Shown: in pieces, positions 24,600-34,757 of the stretch
Layout of the letters: every line of letters begins with the position of its first letter
How positions within the stretch are numbered: position 1 is the stretch's first letter
Origin: Sequoia sempervirens
Lineage: Eukaryota > Streptophyta > Pinopsida > Cupressales > Cupressaceae
Reading direction: 5' to 3'
NCBI GenBank assembly: GCA_007258455.2
Contig: VDFB02000003.1
Location: 41,109,986 to 41,173,985, forward strand
Length of the DNA: 64,000 bases
Notes under the pieces: model-generated
Databases searched by the model: none
The model's input: the letters and a program-made list of their open reading frames with translations, nothing else
What the model was told of the DNA's origin: nothing
Made by a program: the position numbers and the translations under genes

Positions 24600-25217
24600 T
24601 TAAGCAATAGCAATAGGAGCATCATCAACAACATCATGAATAACATCATCATCAATAGGAGCATTAACAGCAACAATGGTGAGTGGTGGGGGATGTACCA
24701 AGTCCTTGAAGTCAGTATACCACTCCACACTGTAGAACAACACCACATTATAGTAGTGCAACAAGAAGTGGCAAGCGCGAGTGACCCTCTGGCGGTGTTG
24801 TTCATGTGTTAGAATGTGAAACTTGCTCAGAAATGGTACCCACGACACCACTGCATCTTCTTTGATGTGTCGATGGAGGCCGCTTGCCGTGGGGAGTTCA
24901 AGGCCATACACTGTGTTTGTCACCACTTCACCAAGGCCACCAAGGTAATGCTTAGGAAAGATCTCCATTGTCAAGCGCATAATCATCTACTTAGGAACCT
25001 GAATATCAAGCAAGGAGGCAACAAAATGCTAGTAAACGTCAGTATTGACCCTATACTTATCTTCGTACTCTATACAGTCCCTACCCAAAACCCACTTCAT
25101 TGCTATTATAGCCAACAAATGCTTGTTCTTTGTCATTCGCTTCAAGCGCCTATTAGAGATTTCACCTAAGAAAGTTGTCTGAGACTTGTTGCTAGTGAGC
25201 TTGATTGGAGTATTCAT
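24600..25217 (-). pseudogene. Antisense ORF of element B, unknown protein
   Basis: On the minus strand one frame runs from ATG 25217 to TAA at 24600, about 205 codons, broken only by TAG at 25029-25031 and 24987-24989. Both stops are one transition from CAG. It starts MNTPIKLTSNKS, is basic in the first third (NRRLKRMTKNKH) and ends in an acidic tail (NAPIDDDVIHDVVDD). I recognise no domain. A TATA box lies 76 bases upstream (25293-25303). Antisense extra ORFs between pol and the 3' LTR are known in Tat-lineage elements such as Grande; that this is one of them is inference from position. It may encode a regulatory protein, but nothing in the sequence proves a role. Confidence 0.55.
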
Positions 25218-25292
25218 GACGCCTAATTCTACCCAACTACCCAAGTGATAATTCTTCCAATTACTAAGTGCAAATATGTTGTTGCCTTTGTG

Positions 25293-25303
25293 TCTATTTA
25301 TAG
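25293..25303 (-). promoter_or_regulatory. TATA box for the antisense ORF
   Basis: The minus strand reads CTATAAATAGA, a near-ideal plant TATA box. A start about 30 bases downstream would give a leader of about 45 nt before the ATG at 25217, with no other minus-strand ATG in between. Confidence 0.6.
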
Positions 25304-25971
25304 AAATAGCCAGGATATTCGAGGTACCTGTGTGCCATAAGCATGATGCTAATCGAGTTTTAACTCAAAAATCCCAACAAGAGCTAGCTTGAATTTCCCA
25401 CCTAGTTGTGCCTACTAGGTATGGATTGCTGCGTGCAAGGTTAAGGAGAGGTAATTAATTAGCATAAGCCAGTGGCAGTCCTCGGTGGTAGTCTACACGA
25501 CTAGGTGTTGAGGTGTCATGTTGCAAGCATGTTTCAGTCTCCAAGGCACAACTCAAAATTTTTCAAGTACTCATTGCATATTTGGATTAATCATTCTTTC
25601 TAGGATATTAATTACCAAGCATGTGAAAGGTTTATACGCATTAAATCGTCAGCTTAATTTTCCAATAAAATTACGTCGTAGGTCATGATTACTAACTATC
25701 ATCATGAATTCTTGTCTTTTCAAAAGGGCAAGAAATTCATTTCGCACAAGCAAAGGAGTTGGAAGTACATGCCAAATTTAATGTAGAAAGGCAACCGTCG
25801 TCTACCACTCTAGGCTAGGAAAAAGCTAAGTGTTGCATACGAAGGAATACGCATTGTGAAAAATTCTTGAGTACGGTATCTAGTGCAAGGAGTTTCAAGT
25901 GCAGAATTGCTGAAGAGCACTAGTGAATTACAACAAATTTGAGTATCGTAGAAATCCACAACAGAAGGAAA
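25304..25971. other. Spacer in element B
   Basis: No coding potential in either direction. It would contain the upstream promoter region of the antisense ORF on the minus strand and the leader of the sense ORF on the plus strand. Confidence 0.4.
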
Positions 25972-28640
25972 ATGGCCCAAAATCCTCAGATAGAAGTGCA
26001 AGGAGAGGCAACACAAATTTTGTCCATGCATGGGGCACCCATGGCCAATATTTTTAGTGATACCTCTTATGCTTCGCCTGGGATACCAGAGAAGCTAAAG
26101 TGGATTCGCACGCGGGCCGTGGAAAAGTAGAAAACTCATAGGGACTAGAGCCAGATAAAGAAGAATGGGATAACATTTGTGATCCCATCCTCAACACCAA
26201 CCCTAAGAGTCTTAAGGAAGCAACTTGTGAAAGAATGAAAGTGGCCACCGACAAATGTCAGTTGGCGTACAAGAAATGGTTTTGCGGTCTCTCACAATAT
26301 ATGGTCCCTTTTGTGCATTACTACCTGGAGGAAGCTAGAAAGTATATAGGGAAGGGGAAGGAGAAGGAAAAGGAAGTGAAGATGGCCCCAACACAACAAA
26401 TTGAACAAGCAACAAAGCAACCTAGCACAACTACTCTGAAGTTGCGGGTGTATATTGCATTCGAGATGCTTGCAAACACACAAATGGGCCGTGAAAAAAC
26501 CTAGAGTAGCCCAACAACAATTGTTAGAGGTTATAGAGGTGAAAAATGCCCCACCAAACAAAAGGCAACACACAAATGTAGCTTCTGGAGAGGGTTCACA
26601 AGAGCCTGTGACGAGCCAAGGATCGAAGGCCTCCGCAACCTAGATATCTTTCTCTCTCCCTCTTCTTGATTCATAATCCCTAGTTTCTTCCGCTATCTCT
26701 GCATCGCCTTTCACTTCAAGTGTCGGCCTTTCCTTCTCTACTACTGCTGCAATGGTCATGAGAGGTTTCTCCCAATTTTCTCAAGTGGGGCAATTCACTT
26801 TTACTCCCCCATGGGTTACTCCACCTTTCGTCGGAGCCCAGTCTGCATCCACTATTGCTTTACTTTTTACATCTCCTGCATTAGCTCCGACCCATGAGTC
26901 CTCCCACCGCTTCACAGACTGGGCATTGGTATATAACTCCATTCTCCCTGCAAATGCTCTCCCTTTTGAAGAAGAAATCATCCGGGACCACTACTCTCTC
27001 ATTCCCTTTTATTGTTCCTCCTGGTGCACCCTTCGTAGGCAAGCTGATTAGATCACCAACAAAATTTTTGTTGGAGGGCAATAAAACAAGACAAGCATGA
27101 GCTCTTAGGGTCTAGAAGCAAAGGGACAAAGATGCTAAAAGGTCGACAGAGCCAAAGGTGTAGAAACTTTTCAATGAGGCTCAACAATCATTACATTTTG
27201 CAACCATCCATCCGAACATCATCAAGCTTTAGGGAGAGATGCAACCCGATGATTACAACATCTATGCTATGGGACTTGATCTATTCATAGCCCATCCATA
27301 GGATAAAGTTGAGCTCATGGAGGATACCCAGTGTGTGGTGACCACCGACTTTATCAATTTCGGTTGCCAACTGAAGAAGAAAGAGGATGAGCTAAAAAAT
27401 GTTAAGGAGAAGATAGAAGTCCTACTGGTGAAGGACAAGGCAACAAATGTCGAATTTGAGCGCTTGTCATGCAAGTGGAGGTAGAGCAGGCTAGACTCCA
27501 AGGGGAACTCACAAAGTTCCAATCCCAAAATCCCAACATGGTCGCTGATCTACAACAGAAAAACCAAGAATTATAGGATTGATTAGCGGGGGCAGAGCAG
27601 GAGATGCAACAAAAGAATGAAGAGTTTCAACAATGCACTCAATTGGAGCAAATAATGCAGTAGAAGGAAACAAACTTCCAGGGTCAACAAGCTCAATTTG
27701 AGAAGGAAATCTAGGAGGTAAAGCTCTCCTTAGATAGGGAATCTACGACTAGAAGCTAGGCTGAAGAAAAATGGTTTTTCAAGTTGAGAACACTGTAGGA
27801 ACAACTCTCCACTGTGGACAAGAAAATTGCAGAACTAACGCAGGACGTCAAGTCGAGGGATGCAGAAATTGGTCTTTTGAAGAATCCTCCCCAACCCCTA
27901 CTGCCCAGTCAAACCTCCTTCTAGTAGCCCACTGACTATATATTTCATATTGGGAAAAGGTCAAGGCCTTCTATCTGACTCTTTAGTCGATGCTCTAGTT
28001 CATGGCAGAGGCAACAAGTTTAAGTAGGGAAGTTTGCAGAATGATTGAGCAATTCCCATAGTTCATGGCGAAAAAGGTTCCCGAGGCAGAAAAATTATTG
28101 GATAAGCTATACACAGTGTCAAATGAGGACTTAGTGCACGCGAGAATTGAGAACCAGAAGTTAGCTACCAAGACAATAAAAGAGTTCATTCGTTTCCATG
28201 CATCCATCCTCCATGCTAGCGATTGCTCTGCCACATTGGTCTGAACTATGAACAACATGCGAGTGAAATTCTCTTAGCTAACTTAGATGGGCCTGCCCTC
28301 CCCATTTCTTTCTGATGATTTGGTGGCCACAGTGGAGTAGATTGCAACAAAGATTGAGGAGAAGCAATAGGACATTTGCTTTTCAGAGCTTTAGTCAACC
28401 CCCTACTGTAGAGGATATTGAGGGTGTCACTCATCAAATAGCATAGTTTCTCTTTCAACTCAAGTCCGGGATCAGGATATCCATGAAGTTGTCATTCAAA
28501 GAAGTGATCGATCTACATGAAGCGCAAGAGAATCTATTCAAAATATCGACAACATCTGAGGTTGACTGGCTGTCTCTACAGACTGCTCTCTCAAAGCTCT
28601 GATTACATCACCCATTGAATAAGGCTTTGGTCTTTGAACT
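25972..28640 (+). pseudogene. Sense coiled-coil ORF region of element B, after pol
   Basis: A frame starts at ATG 25972 (MAQNPQIEVQ). After shifts it reads YMVPFVHYYLEEARKY and a Lys/Glu-rich basic stretch (26235-26390), then a Ser/Thr/Pro-rich middle (26590-27050). From about 27300 to 27900 comes a long heptad-like Gln/Glu/Lys region (QLKKKEDELKNVKEKIEVL, EQEMQQKNEEFQQ, QLSTVDKKIAELTQDV), broken by TAG codons where Gln is expected and by a frameshift near 27480. The last part (28000-28400) is helical and contains VSNEDLVHARIENQKL. The product is unknown; a long dimeric coil is likely. It is a second extra ORF of the element, downstream of pol. Confidence 0.55.
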
Positions 28641-28697
28641 AGAAATTTTTGGGTTCCTCATTCTGTAGGCAAAACACCCCTAGTAGTCACCAAAAGC

Positions 28698-29908
28698 TAT
28701 GGATTTAAAATCTCTCGAGTTCCCTTTGGGTTAGTTCTATTTTGCTTGGCTTTTGCCCATGCCCCATACATTTGAATATCCTCGGGCCCCCTTTTTTGAA
28801 GAGCTGTACCCTCTATTGCCATGTGTTCGTCATGCGCTCCTTGCAAGGATTTCCTCCCTTGCTTCTCTTCCGAGCCCCGCCATGCTTCCATGTGTCAGCA
28901 GCACAGGCATTTGAAAGCTTGCTTCCCTTCGCTTCTCAACCGAGCTCGTCTCGCATGCCACGTAGCATCATTCCACATACACTTTTGGCATACCCCATAG
29001 TCAGTGCTAGCAATGAAGACTTCTCCACGTGTCTTCTTCACAGGGATTTCATTGAAGGGAAGGAAAGAGCGAGCAACGAGCCTTACCATATTGCCACATG
29101 TCCTAACTGACTTCGTGGGTGAGCGACATATGTCTGCACGAGGTTTTGTTGTTATTCTGGGACCACCGCCATCATTTGCAGAGGATGCATCTGGCTTGAG
29201 GGTGACTGCGTTCTATGGCTTAGAATATTTTTCTATTGCAACGACCTTAGGAAATCATTACTCATGATGAAGGAATATTTTATGTTATTGCTTTTAAGGC
29301 GGTGGGATTATTTTCTTTATATACTGCTTCTTCCTTCCAAAATGGGTTCAAAACATATAGAAAAATTATGAAAAGACACCAGGCCTTTTGTATTGTCTTT
29401 AGATTATCATATAAGATTCACAGACCATGCCATTGTTGTTTGGCTTTTCTGTTTCTTAGCTATTTTATAAAACATTATACTGTGCCATTATTGTATTGAG
29501 TAGTTTATTTGCAAAACTTCTATGATTTCAATATAAATTTGTTGATTTAGACCATGTATTTGAATCTTCTTTCTAGTAAATGTGTATGGGAGTTATTTTA
29601 TATTATTAGATAAATCATTCAGGTTTTTTATCGTTGTTTTATGTTGTTATGGGACATGCAGATTGTTGAACGGGCCCTTAAATCCCATCTAAAAGATAGA
29701 TTTACTATGCCCACACCTACATTTTGGCATATCGCCTTAGTTAGATCTTTATTTCATATATCTCATTCCTTTTCCTATTCCAAAACCCCAAATTACAAAA
29801 GAAGTTGACTTCTCTAAAAACCCAGAGGTCACTCAGTTTAGCGCAATTAGTCCCCCCATTAACTGAGTTTCCCATAAGGCTATTGTTTGTCAATTTTTGG
29901 CATCAATA
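28698..29908 (+). repeat. 3' LTR of element B
   Basis: It matches the 5' LTR at 17029-18241 over its whole length. The terminal dinucleotides have mutated (TA start, TA end, where the 5' LTR has TG and CA). I see no clear polypurine tract just upstream. Confidence 0.87.
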
Positions 29909-29913
29909 ATTGG
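29909..29913 (+). other. Target-site duplication, right copy (ATTGG)
   Basis: ATTGG directly after the 3' LTR equals the five bases before the 5' LTR. Confidence 0.85.
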
Positions 29914-30028
29914 TATAGATCTTATTTGCATTGTGTTCTTCAGTAGACTTATGGATTTGATTGGTATACATCTGATTGGCATACATTTTATTTGTTTCAG
30001 TTTCTTTTTTGTTCCAAATTCAATATAC
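29914..30028 (-). other. Remainder of the last FRO intron
   Basis: With 16793-17023 on the other side of element B this makes the original intron of about 350 bp. It carries short repeats of a 45-50 bp unit (atttgattggtatacatctg), also present left of the element. Confidence 0.6.
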
Positions 30029-30602
30029 TGAGCCACCAAAGATCACTATACCCATAGTCATAGAGAATATGGTGAAAAGAACTCGATCCCACCATGGATA
30101 GAGATTGTAAGAGTCATGATCAATTTGATTTATGTAATAGTGATCAAGTAGACCCATCATTAGGAGATGTCCTACTAATGCAAAAGCAAATACAGGTCCC
30201 TGCCACAGAGAATTTTTTGTGCTTGTTATATAACAGACACAACTTGAAGTTGTATTTGACTTCTCTATTTCTTTGATTTTGTGATTGTTATAACAAATTT
30301 TAGTGGGTGCATTCATCACTTCTAGGTCAAATAAGGCTATTTCAGGATCTAGGGCTCTTTCCTTTGTTACATATGCTTGCATGTCTAATTTCAAGATATC
30401 AAAATAGTTTGGACATATTGTTCTGGGTGATACTAGATTTAAGATGCACAATTCTTCAATTGTTCTGATTGACCATATGATTAAGATTTCACTAGGAGCA
30501 TGCATTTGGTTTTTCATGTTATGATGGTATAGTGTTTCTAATAAAATGCTAAGCATTGGGGCTATTCCACTACCTCCTACAACCAGTATCAATGCCTCGT
30601 AT
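30029..30602 (-). CDS. FRO: FRO remnant, exon E (NADPH-binding domain and last membrane helices)
   Basis: The exon follows a clear acceptor (gtggttttcag) and starts in the phase left by exon D. It opens with YEALILVVGGSGIAPMLSIL, the conserved nucleotide-binding motif, and includes LWQGPVFAFALVGHLLMMG and YYINQIDHD, which match the C-terminal membrane segment of FROs. It ends in phase 0 at a GTATAT donor (30028-30023). The frame is open throughout its 574 bp. Confidence 0.82.
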
Positions 30603-30843
30603 CTGAAAACCACAAAAAATATGAAATTGAAATTAAATTGTCAAAAAATCAATTGTAAAATAATAAATACTTTTTTTTAAAAAAAATGTTTTACATTACT
30701 GTACCACTAGACAAAGTTTAGGTGAGGTTTATACTTTTTATTATCATTGTAAGGACTTAAAAACAAGCAGGGATAAATATTATGATATGTATTTGGTAAC
30801 CTTACTTTGTCATATAGTATTTCAATGTAAAGATTGTTATTAC

Positions 30844-31096
30844 CTCAATAAACTACTAGAAGTTGGACCATAAGGACCTTCAATGGCTACTGGAAGATGC
30901 AAAGGACAGTCCATAGAGCTTAGAGAGGCCATGAACTTTTCAATATTCTTTGTCCAACCTTGCCAGCACTTGATTAATATAGATAATTGATCATAGTGAA
31001 CGCTTGAAGTAGAAATAATGCTGAAAGGGTGCCACTCCAAATGTGATATGAAGGGAAGATTCAAAAGGAGGATACTTGGGGCACTGTAAATCATGC
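30844..31096 (-). CDS. FRO: FRO remnant, exon D (FAD-binding domain)
   Basis: It reads MIYSAPSILLLNLPFISHLE, then the FAD motif EWHPFSI and AIEGPYGPTSS. The acceptor is TTGATGCAG and the donor GAG-GTAATA; the two-base overhang at each side matches exons C and E. The frame is open. Confidence 0.85.
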
Positions 31097-31622
31097 CTGC
31101 ATCAATAGAGATTGTTTAGTTGACTAAAAACTCTCCCATGTATTTTAATGGTGATATATGCACTTAACAAATTCATATTAAGATTGAAAACATGGCAAGA
31201 TTGAAAGATTAAGAATTATTACAGCAATAACTAAAGATATAACAAATTGATTGAAAATAATCACTATTTAAAGCTAAGCAATCAGTCATAAAAAATAATA
31301 GAATCAAACTATCTTCTAAAAAAAATTGATCTGTTACACGCAAAGATAAGGAAAAATAAAAATAAAAAAACATAAAACTAAAGTTGTTTTTAACTGCATA
31401 GATATGCAGTTTTATTCAATCTCAAACATTACAATTGTTTGCACTTTTAGAAACTTATCATGCAACTTCATGCAAATTATAAACTCTAAGAATTAACAAG
31501 CAAAATATATATTTAAATATATTTGACTGTAGTTATATCCTTACTTCAACTTATCATGCAACTTCATGCACATGCAAATTCTATATTTAAAACTTTAATT
31601 TTTATCCTCATACAAGACTTTA

Positions 31623-31830
31623 TTCTATCCTTACTTTCTCTTAGAAATTATCAAATATTCCAACAAAGACATGATTGCTTACTTGAATTCTTTGCAATAA
31701 CCATTTCTACCATGTCTGAAGGCAATTTCTATCCTTACTCTCTCCTAGAAATTATCAAATATTCCAACAATGACATGCTTACTTACTTGGATGCTTTGCA
31801 ATAACCATTTCTACCATGTTTGAAAGCAAT
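31623..31830. repeat. 104-bp tandem duplication across an exon end
   Basis: Two copies with a 104-bp offset (for example aaattatcaaatattccaac at 31645 and 31749). On the minus strand each copy contains the 3' end of exon C and its GTAAG splice donor, so the donor exists twice. Confidence 0.85.
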
Positions 31831-32114
31831 TTTCTTGCAAATATAAAATGCACAATTTTTCACGACTGTAGCAATATGAGGTAACGATCCAGCAGAAAAA
31901 GGAAAATCCCAGGCAGTGAAAGTGCTAATACAATATCTCCAACATGCAGTGCATAGAAGAGTATAAATACTACATACAAGTGATGGGTATAATAAAACAC
32001 TTCAAAGAAGCAATGGCGAATTCGTTTTATGGAGGTCACCCAAATTATGAGGCCTGCCAATAGAGCAATCTCTCCTGCTATGGTTGAATATCCCACTCTC
32101 CTCCATGATACAAA
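31787..32114 (-). CDS. FRO: FRO remnant, exon C (haem-binding helices), with nonsense codon
   Basis: After the acceptor AATGTGCAG it reads YSTIAGEIALLAGLIIWVTS, FFEVFYYTHHLYVVFILFYA and LHVGD, with the haem-ligand histidines of this helix present. The frame continues past TGA at 31860-31862 (an Arg codon, CGA, in relatives) into FARKLLSNMVEMVIAKHP and ends at a perfect GTAAGT donor. The phase matches exon D. Family alignment continues on both sides of the stop without gaps. Confidence 0.83.
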
Positions 32115-32437
32115 CTGCACATTACAATAAGAACACATTTTTAGAGCAGCTGGTAACTCTCAGGACACATTGGTATTTGCCTCACATACTGATACATATA
32201 AAAGATTAACTTCAATTACTCCTTCAATTAAGCTTCAAATCTTGGAAGCACGATAAAAAAGATGAGGTCAAGATTGTACCCTAGACTTTGGTGGAATGGG
32301 TAATCCTTAACTTTCAGCCAAAAAATATCAACATAGTCTTGTATTCCGTATTGAAGAGAAAAATTAACTGTAAATAATATTAAATCTTCTATACAAAATT
32401 TATTTTACAATGGAAAGCATATATATGTTTTAAATAC

Positions 32438-32674
32438 CTTTGTTTCAAGTAAATAAGTTGTCCCCCATAAGATATCATAGCAGAGCACACGAGCTATAGT
32501 GAGCACCATCATGATATTAGCTATCCAAATGTGATACTTTGCTGAAATTTCAAACAAGGTATTGAGAAATTGCAGCAAGATAGATCCTCGAGTGATTGGA
32601 AAGAAGAGGAAAGCCAAAAATAGAGCTGAAACTAATCCCAAGCGATCTCCACTAATAAAACACTTTAGTTGCCA
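32438..32674 (-). CDS. FRO: FRO remnant, exon B (first haem-binding helix)
   Basis: It reads WQLKCFISGDRLGLVSALFL, then AFLFFPITRGSILLQ and KYHIWIANIMMVLTIARVLC. In relatives the last segment is KYHIWLGH...AHGLCY; here the second haem-ligand His is Arg and the nearby His is Asn. The donor is CAAAG-GTATTT at 32437; the acceptor after TGCAAG is chosen by similarity. Confidence 0.8.
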
Positions 32675-32860
32675 CTTGCATGACAATATTTACATTAAGT
32701 ATTGTTCATAATCAAATAATCTACAGTTTCATTTTTTTATAAAGAATAACTTTAAAGTATTCCTTATTTAACCTAAAGCAGGTAGACTTGCTAATTACAG
32801 TTCTAGCTCTGGTGGTAAAGTCAGTTCCTTAACTCCATGAAGATGAACTACAATATAGAA

Positions 32861-33043
32861 TTATAAGCTCCATGACAATAAGCCCAGAAGGAAGAGAAGA
32901 ATGAAGAATTCCCCAATAACAAAAGTTCCAAGAGGTCCTCCTACCAAGATTGGATACAACCATAGGCTACCTCTCTGATTCTTACTCTTTGGCCTCACAT
33001 AAAAGTTGTTCTCATTTGTCAAAACCATCATATATTGAACCAA
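32861..33043 (-). CDS. FRO: FRO remnant, exon A (membrane segment)
   Basis: NQRGSLWLYPILVGGPLGTF and the hydrophobic IGEFFILLFLLGLLSWSL match the FRO segment that starts RGSLW-P-LV-GPLG. Exact borders are unclear: an in-frame TAA at 32861-32863 comes three residues after the conserved Trp, so either the exon ends before it or it is another nonsense codon. Confidence 0.7.
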   Translation of the reverse strand: MVQYMMVLTNENNFYVRPKSKNQRGSLWLYPILVGGPLGTFVIGEFFILLFLLGLLSWSL

Positions 33044-34757
33044 AAAATTTGGATGTGAGTAATATTTGAAAGATTGAAAACTAAAGCTCTAACACTATAC
33101 TAAAAAAGAATTGAACAACAGACTGAAAAGAATTGAACAGTAGACTTAAAAAAGTGAACAACAAACTAAAAAATAAACTGTACTATTATTCAACTGTATT
33201 TAAAACTATTACAAACATCTCTATATAAGAGATTAGAGGACAGTGATCAGGTTGTAAAAAAGAACTATACAAAGAAAAAAAAACAAAGCAATAAAGATGC
33301 CAAAAAACTAAAACTATCACATAAAGGATAACTGCACACAGTTGCAATTTTATTATGCATTAAAACAAAAACTGTTAAAAAAAGTAAAGCATAAAGCCAA
33401 AAACTACAGATAAGACCATTCATGCATATCTTCAATACTAACATATAAAATAGTGTTCTTAAGTAGATCTCTTTGTACATGTTAAATAATTTAAAAACTA
33501 AAAACCCATTAATCGACAGCCAAACCCATGTTAAGATTACCTTCTTATTAGTTCTTGTTGGTAACTATAGTGAATGGTAACCAATGAATAAACTAGGGTT
33601 TTAACAACCAATTATATTGTATATTTTCTCAGATTTGTTACTTGCTTCTAAGTTTTCTAGGAAAAGATGCATGATTTTTATATCAAAATATTTATTCAAC
33701 ATTTTTGTCCGCCTGTGGTTGGTGCTGCATAGGTTGTCAAGCACTCTTGTAGCGTTTCAAGGTAAGAGAGTGCACAATAAATGATTTGCAGCTGACAGGC
33801 TATGATAGTTGGCAATTAACATGGTGTCAATGTTTGTAGAGGAGACGTGGCTGGTCTGTAGGATGAGGATAGGGAGGAAGATTAACATTTTTCTATCACT
33901 TATGTTTTCCTTTGTTTTCTCCACGCTTTGCAATGTGCTCATCTGCATATAATCAATTTTCACGATCGTGTTTGTTGCGTAGTGCAATGGAAAGCCATGG
34001 GGGGAGGAGCTGCTTTATGTAGTATTAGCAGAGTAATTGGTGTGGAGGCATTGCAAGTGGGTGTGCTGAAGTTGGGGCGGTTGTTGGCTCCCTTGCACAA
34101 ATGGAGATTTCTTCTTTGTACATACAATGGTAATACAAATTTAATTAAGTTATACACCATTTCATACCATAACAATTATGATCATTTTAACATGAAATCT
34201 ACAATATTCTAGACTGAGGGTACAAGGAAATTGAACTTGTTATGGCTTTGCAAGTAGTTTTCTTAGCAGCAAAGGCATTCCAATCAAGAACAAACATAAT
34301 TATTCATATGGGTGCCTCTTCTTATCCAGGAAAAGACTGAGGAAATTTGATTACAGGGGCTAAGAGAGGAAGAAAATGGTTGATGTACCTATTGGCAATA
34401 TAGGTTGCCTCTGAGTTTTATCAAATGGACAGGAAGCCATTGGTCATAGCCACCTTAATTGTAGCAAACACCTTGGTTCATCTCAGCGTGGTATGTTGGA
34501 TAATTTGCTTCCTTCTCTCTCCAAGGTTTGTTGTCTCGATACCCATTTGGTTATCAAGGTAAGCCACACATACCCAATTAATTAAATTCTACTTACATAC
34601 ACTCAAATAATTTAACTTTAAATACTGGGTTATTTATTTATTTATTTAGACTATAGAAGAAACAATATATAATACGGGTACTATGTTTTTCAAGAAAATT
34701 TCACAAGTGCCCAATTGAAATTGTTTTTTATTTTTTTGAACTTTTTTGTGTTCTTAG
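33044..34757. other. Upstream of FRO remnant; no N-terminal exon found
   Basis: I searched the minus strand for the usual FRO N-terminal membrane segment and did not find it. A hydrophobic minus-strand ORF at 33265-33480 does not match. From 33980 to 34750 the plus strand may hold the first intron of the RRM remnant. Confidence 0.35.

Larger units (their letters stand above)
17029..29908 (+). mobile_element. Element B: Tat-related Ty3/Gypsy element in the FRO intron
   Basis: The element is 12,880 bp, with LTRs of 1,213 and 1,211 bp and a perfect 5-bp flanking repeat ATTGG at 17024-17028 and 29909-29913. Order: gag, protease, plant-type RNase H, RT, RNase H, integrase, an antisense ORF with its own TATA box, then a long coiled-coil ORF. 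Extra RNase H and extra ORFs, including antisense ones, are known traits of the Tat lineage. Protease to RNase H share one frame; stops and shifts make it non-functional. LTR copies differ at roughly one base in ten, so insertion into the FRO gene is old. Confidence 0.9.
16575..33043 (-). pseudogene. FRO: FRO-like ferric-chelate reductase, split by a 12.9-kb retrotransposon
   Basis: FRO proteins are plasma-membrane or organellar flavocytochromes that pass electrons from NAD(P)H through FAD and two haems to Fe(III). Six exons are visible on the minus strand, from about 33030 to 16575. They include the PILVGGPLG membrane segment, the haem-binding membrane helices, the HPF FAD motif (EWHPFSI), the GGSGIAP nucleotide motif and the VVVCG motif with the C-terminal SFNL end. 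Exon phases agree at the C/D, D/E and E/F junctions and splice sites are GT-AG. Element B lies in the last intron in the opposite orientation; without it that intron would be about 350 bp. An in-frame TGA at 31860-31862, a missing haem-ligand His and the absence of any recognisable N-terminal exon argue that this copy is dead. The linker usually present before the last exon is also missing. Confidence 0.85.

Noticed and set aside
24539..24805. Minus-strand ORF rich in Leu and Met
   Set aside because: It overlaps the antisense ORF in another frame and its low-complexity part comes from a repeated trinucleotide-like stretch.
33265..33480. Hydrophobic minus-strand ORF upstream of the FRO exons
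   Set aside because: It does not show the N-terminal FRO membrane pattern and has no splice sites matching exon A; AT-rich sequence often gives Leu/Phe-rich frames.
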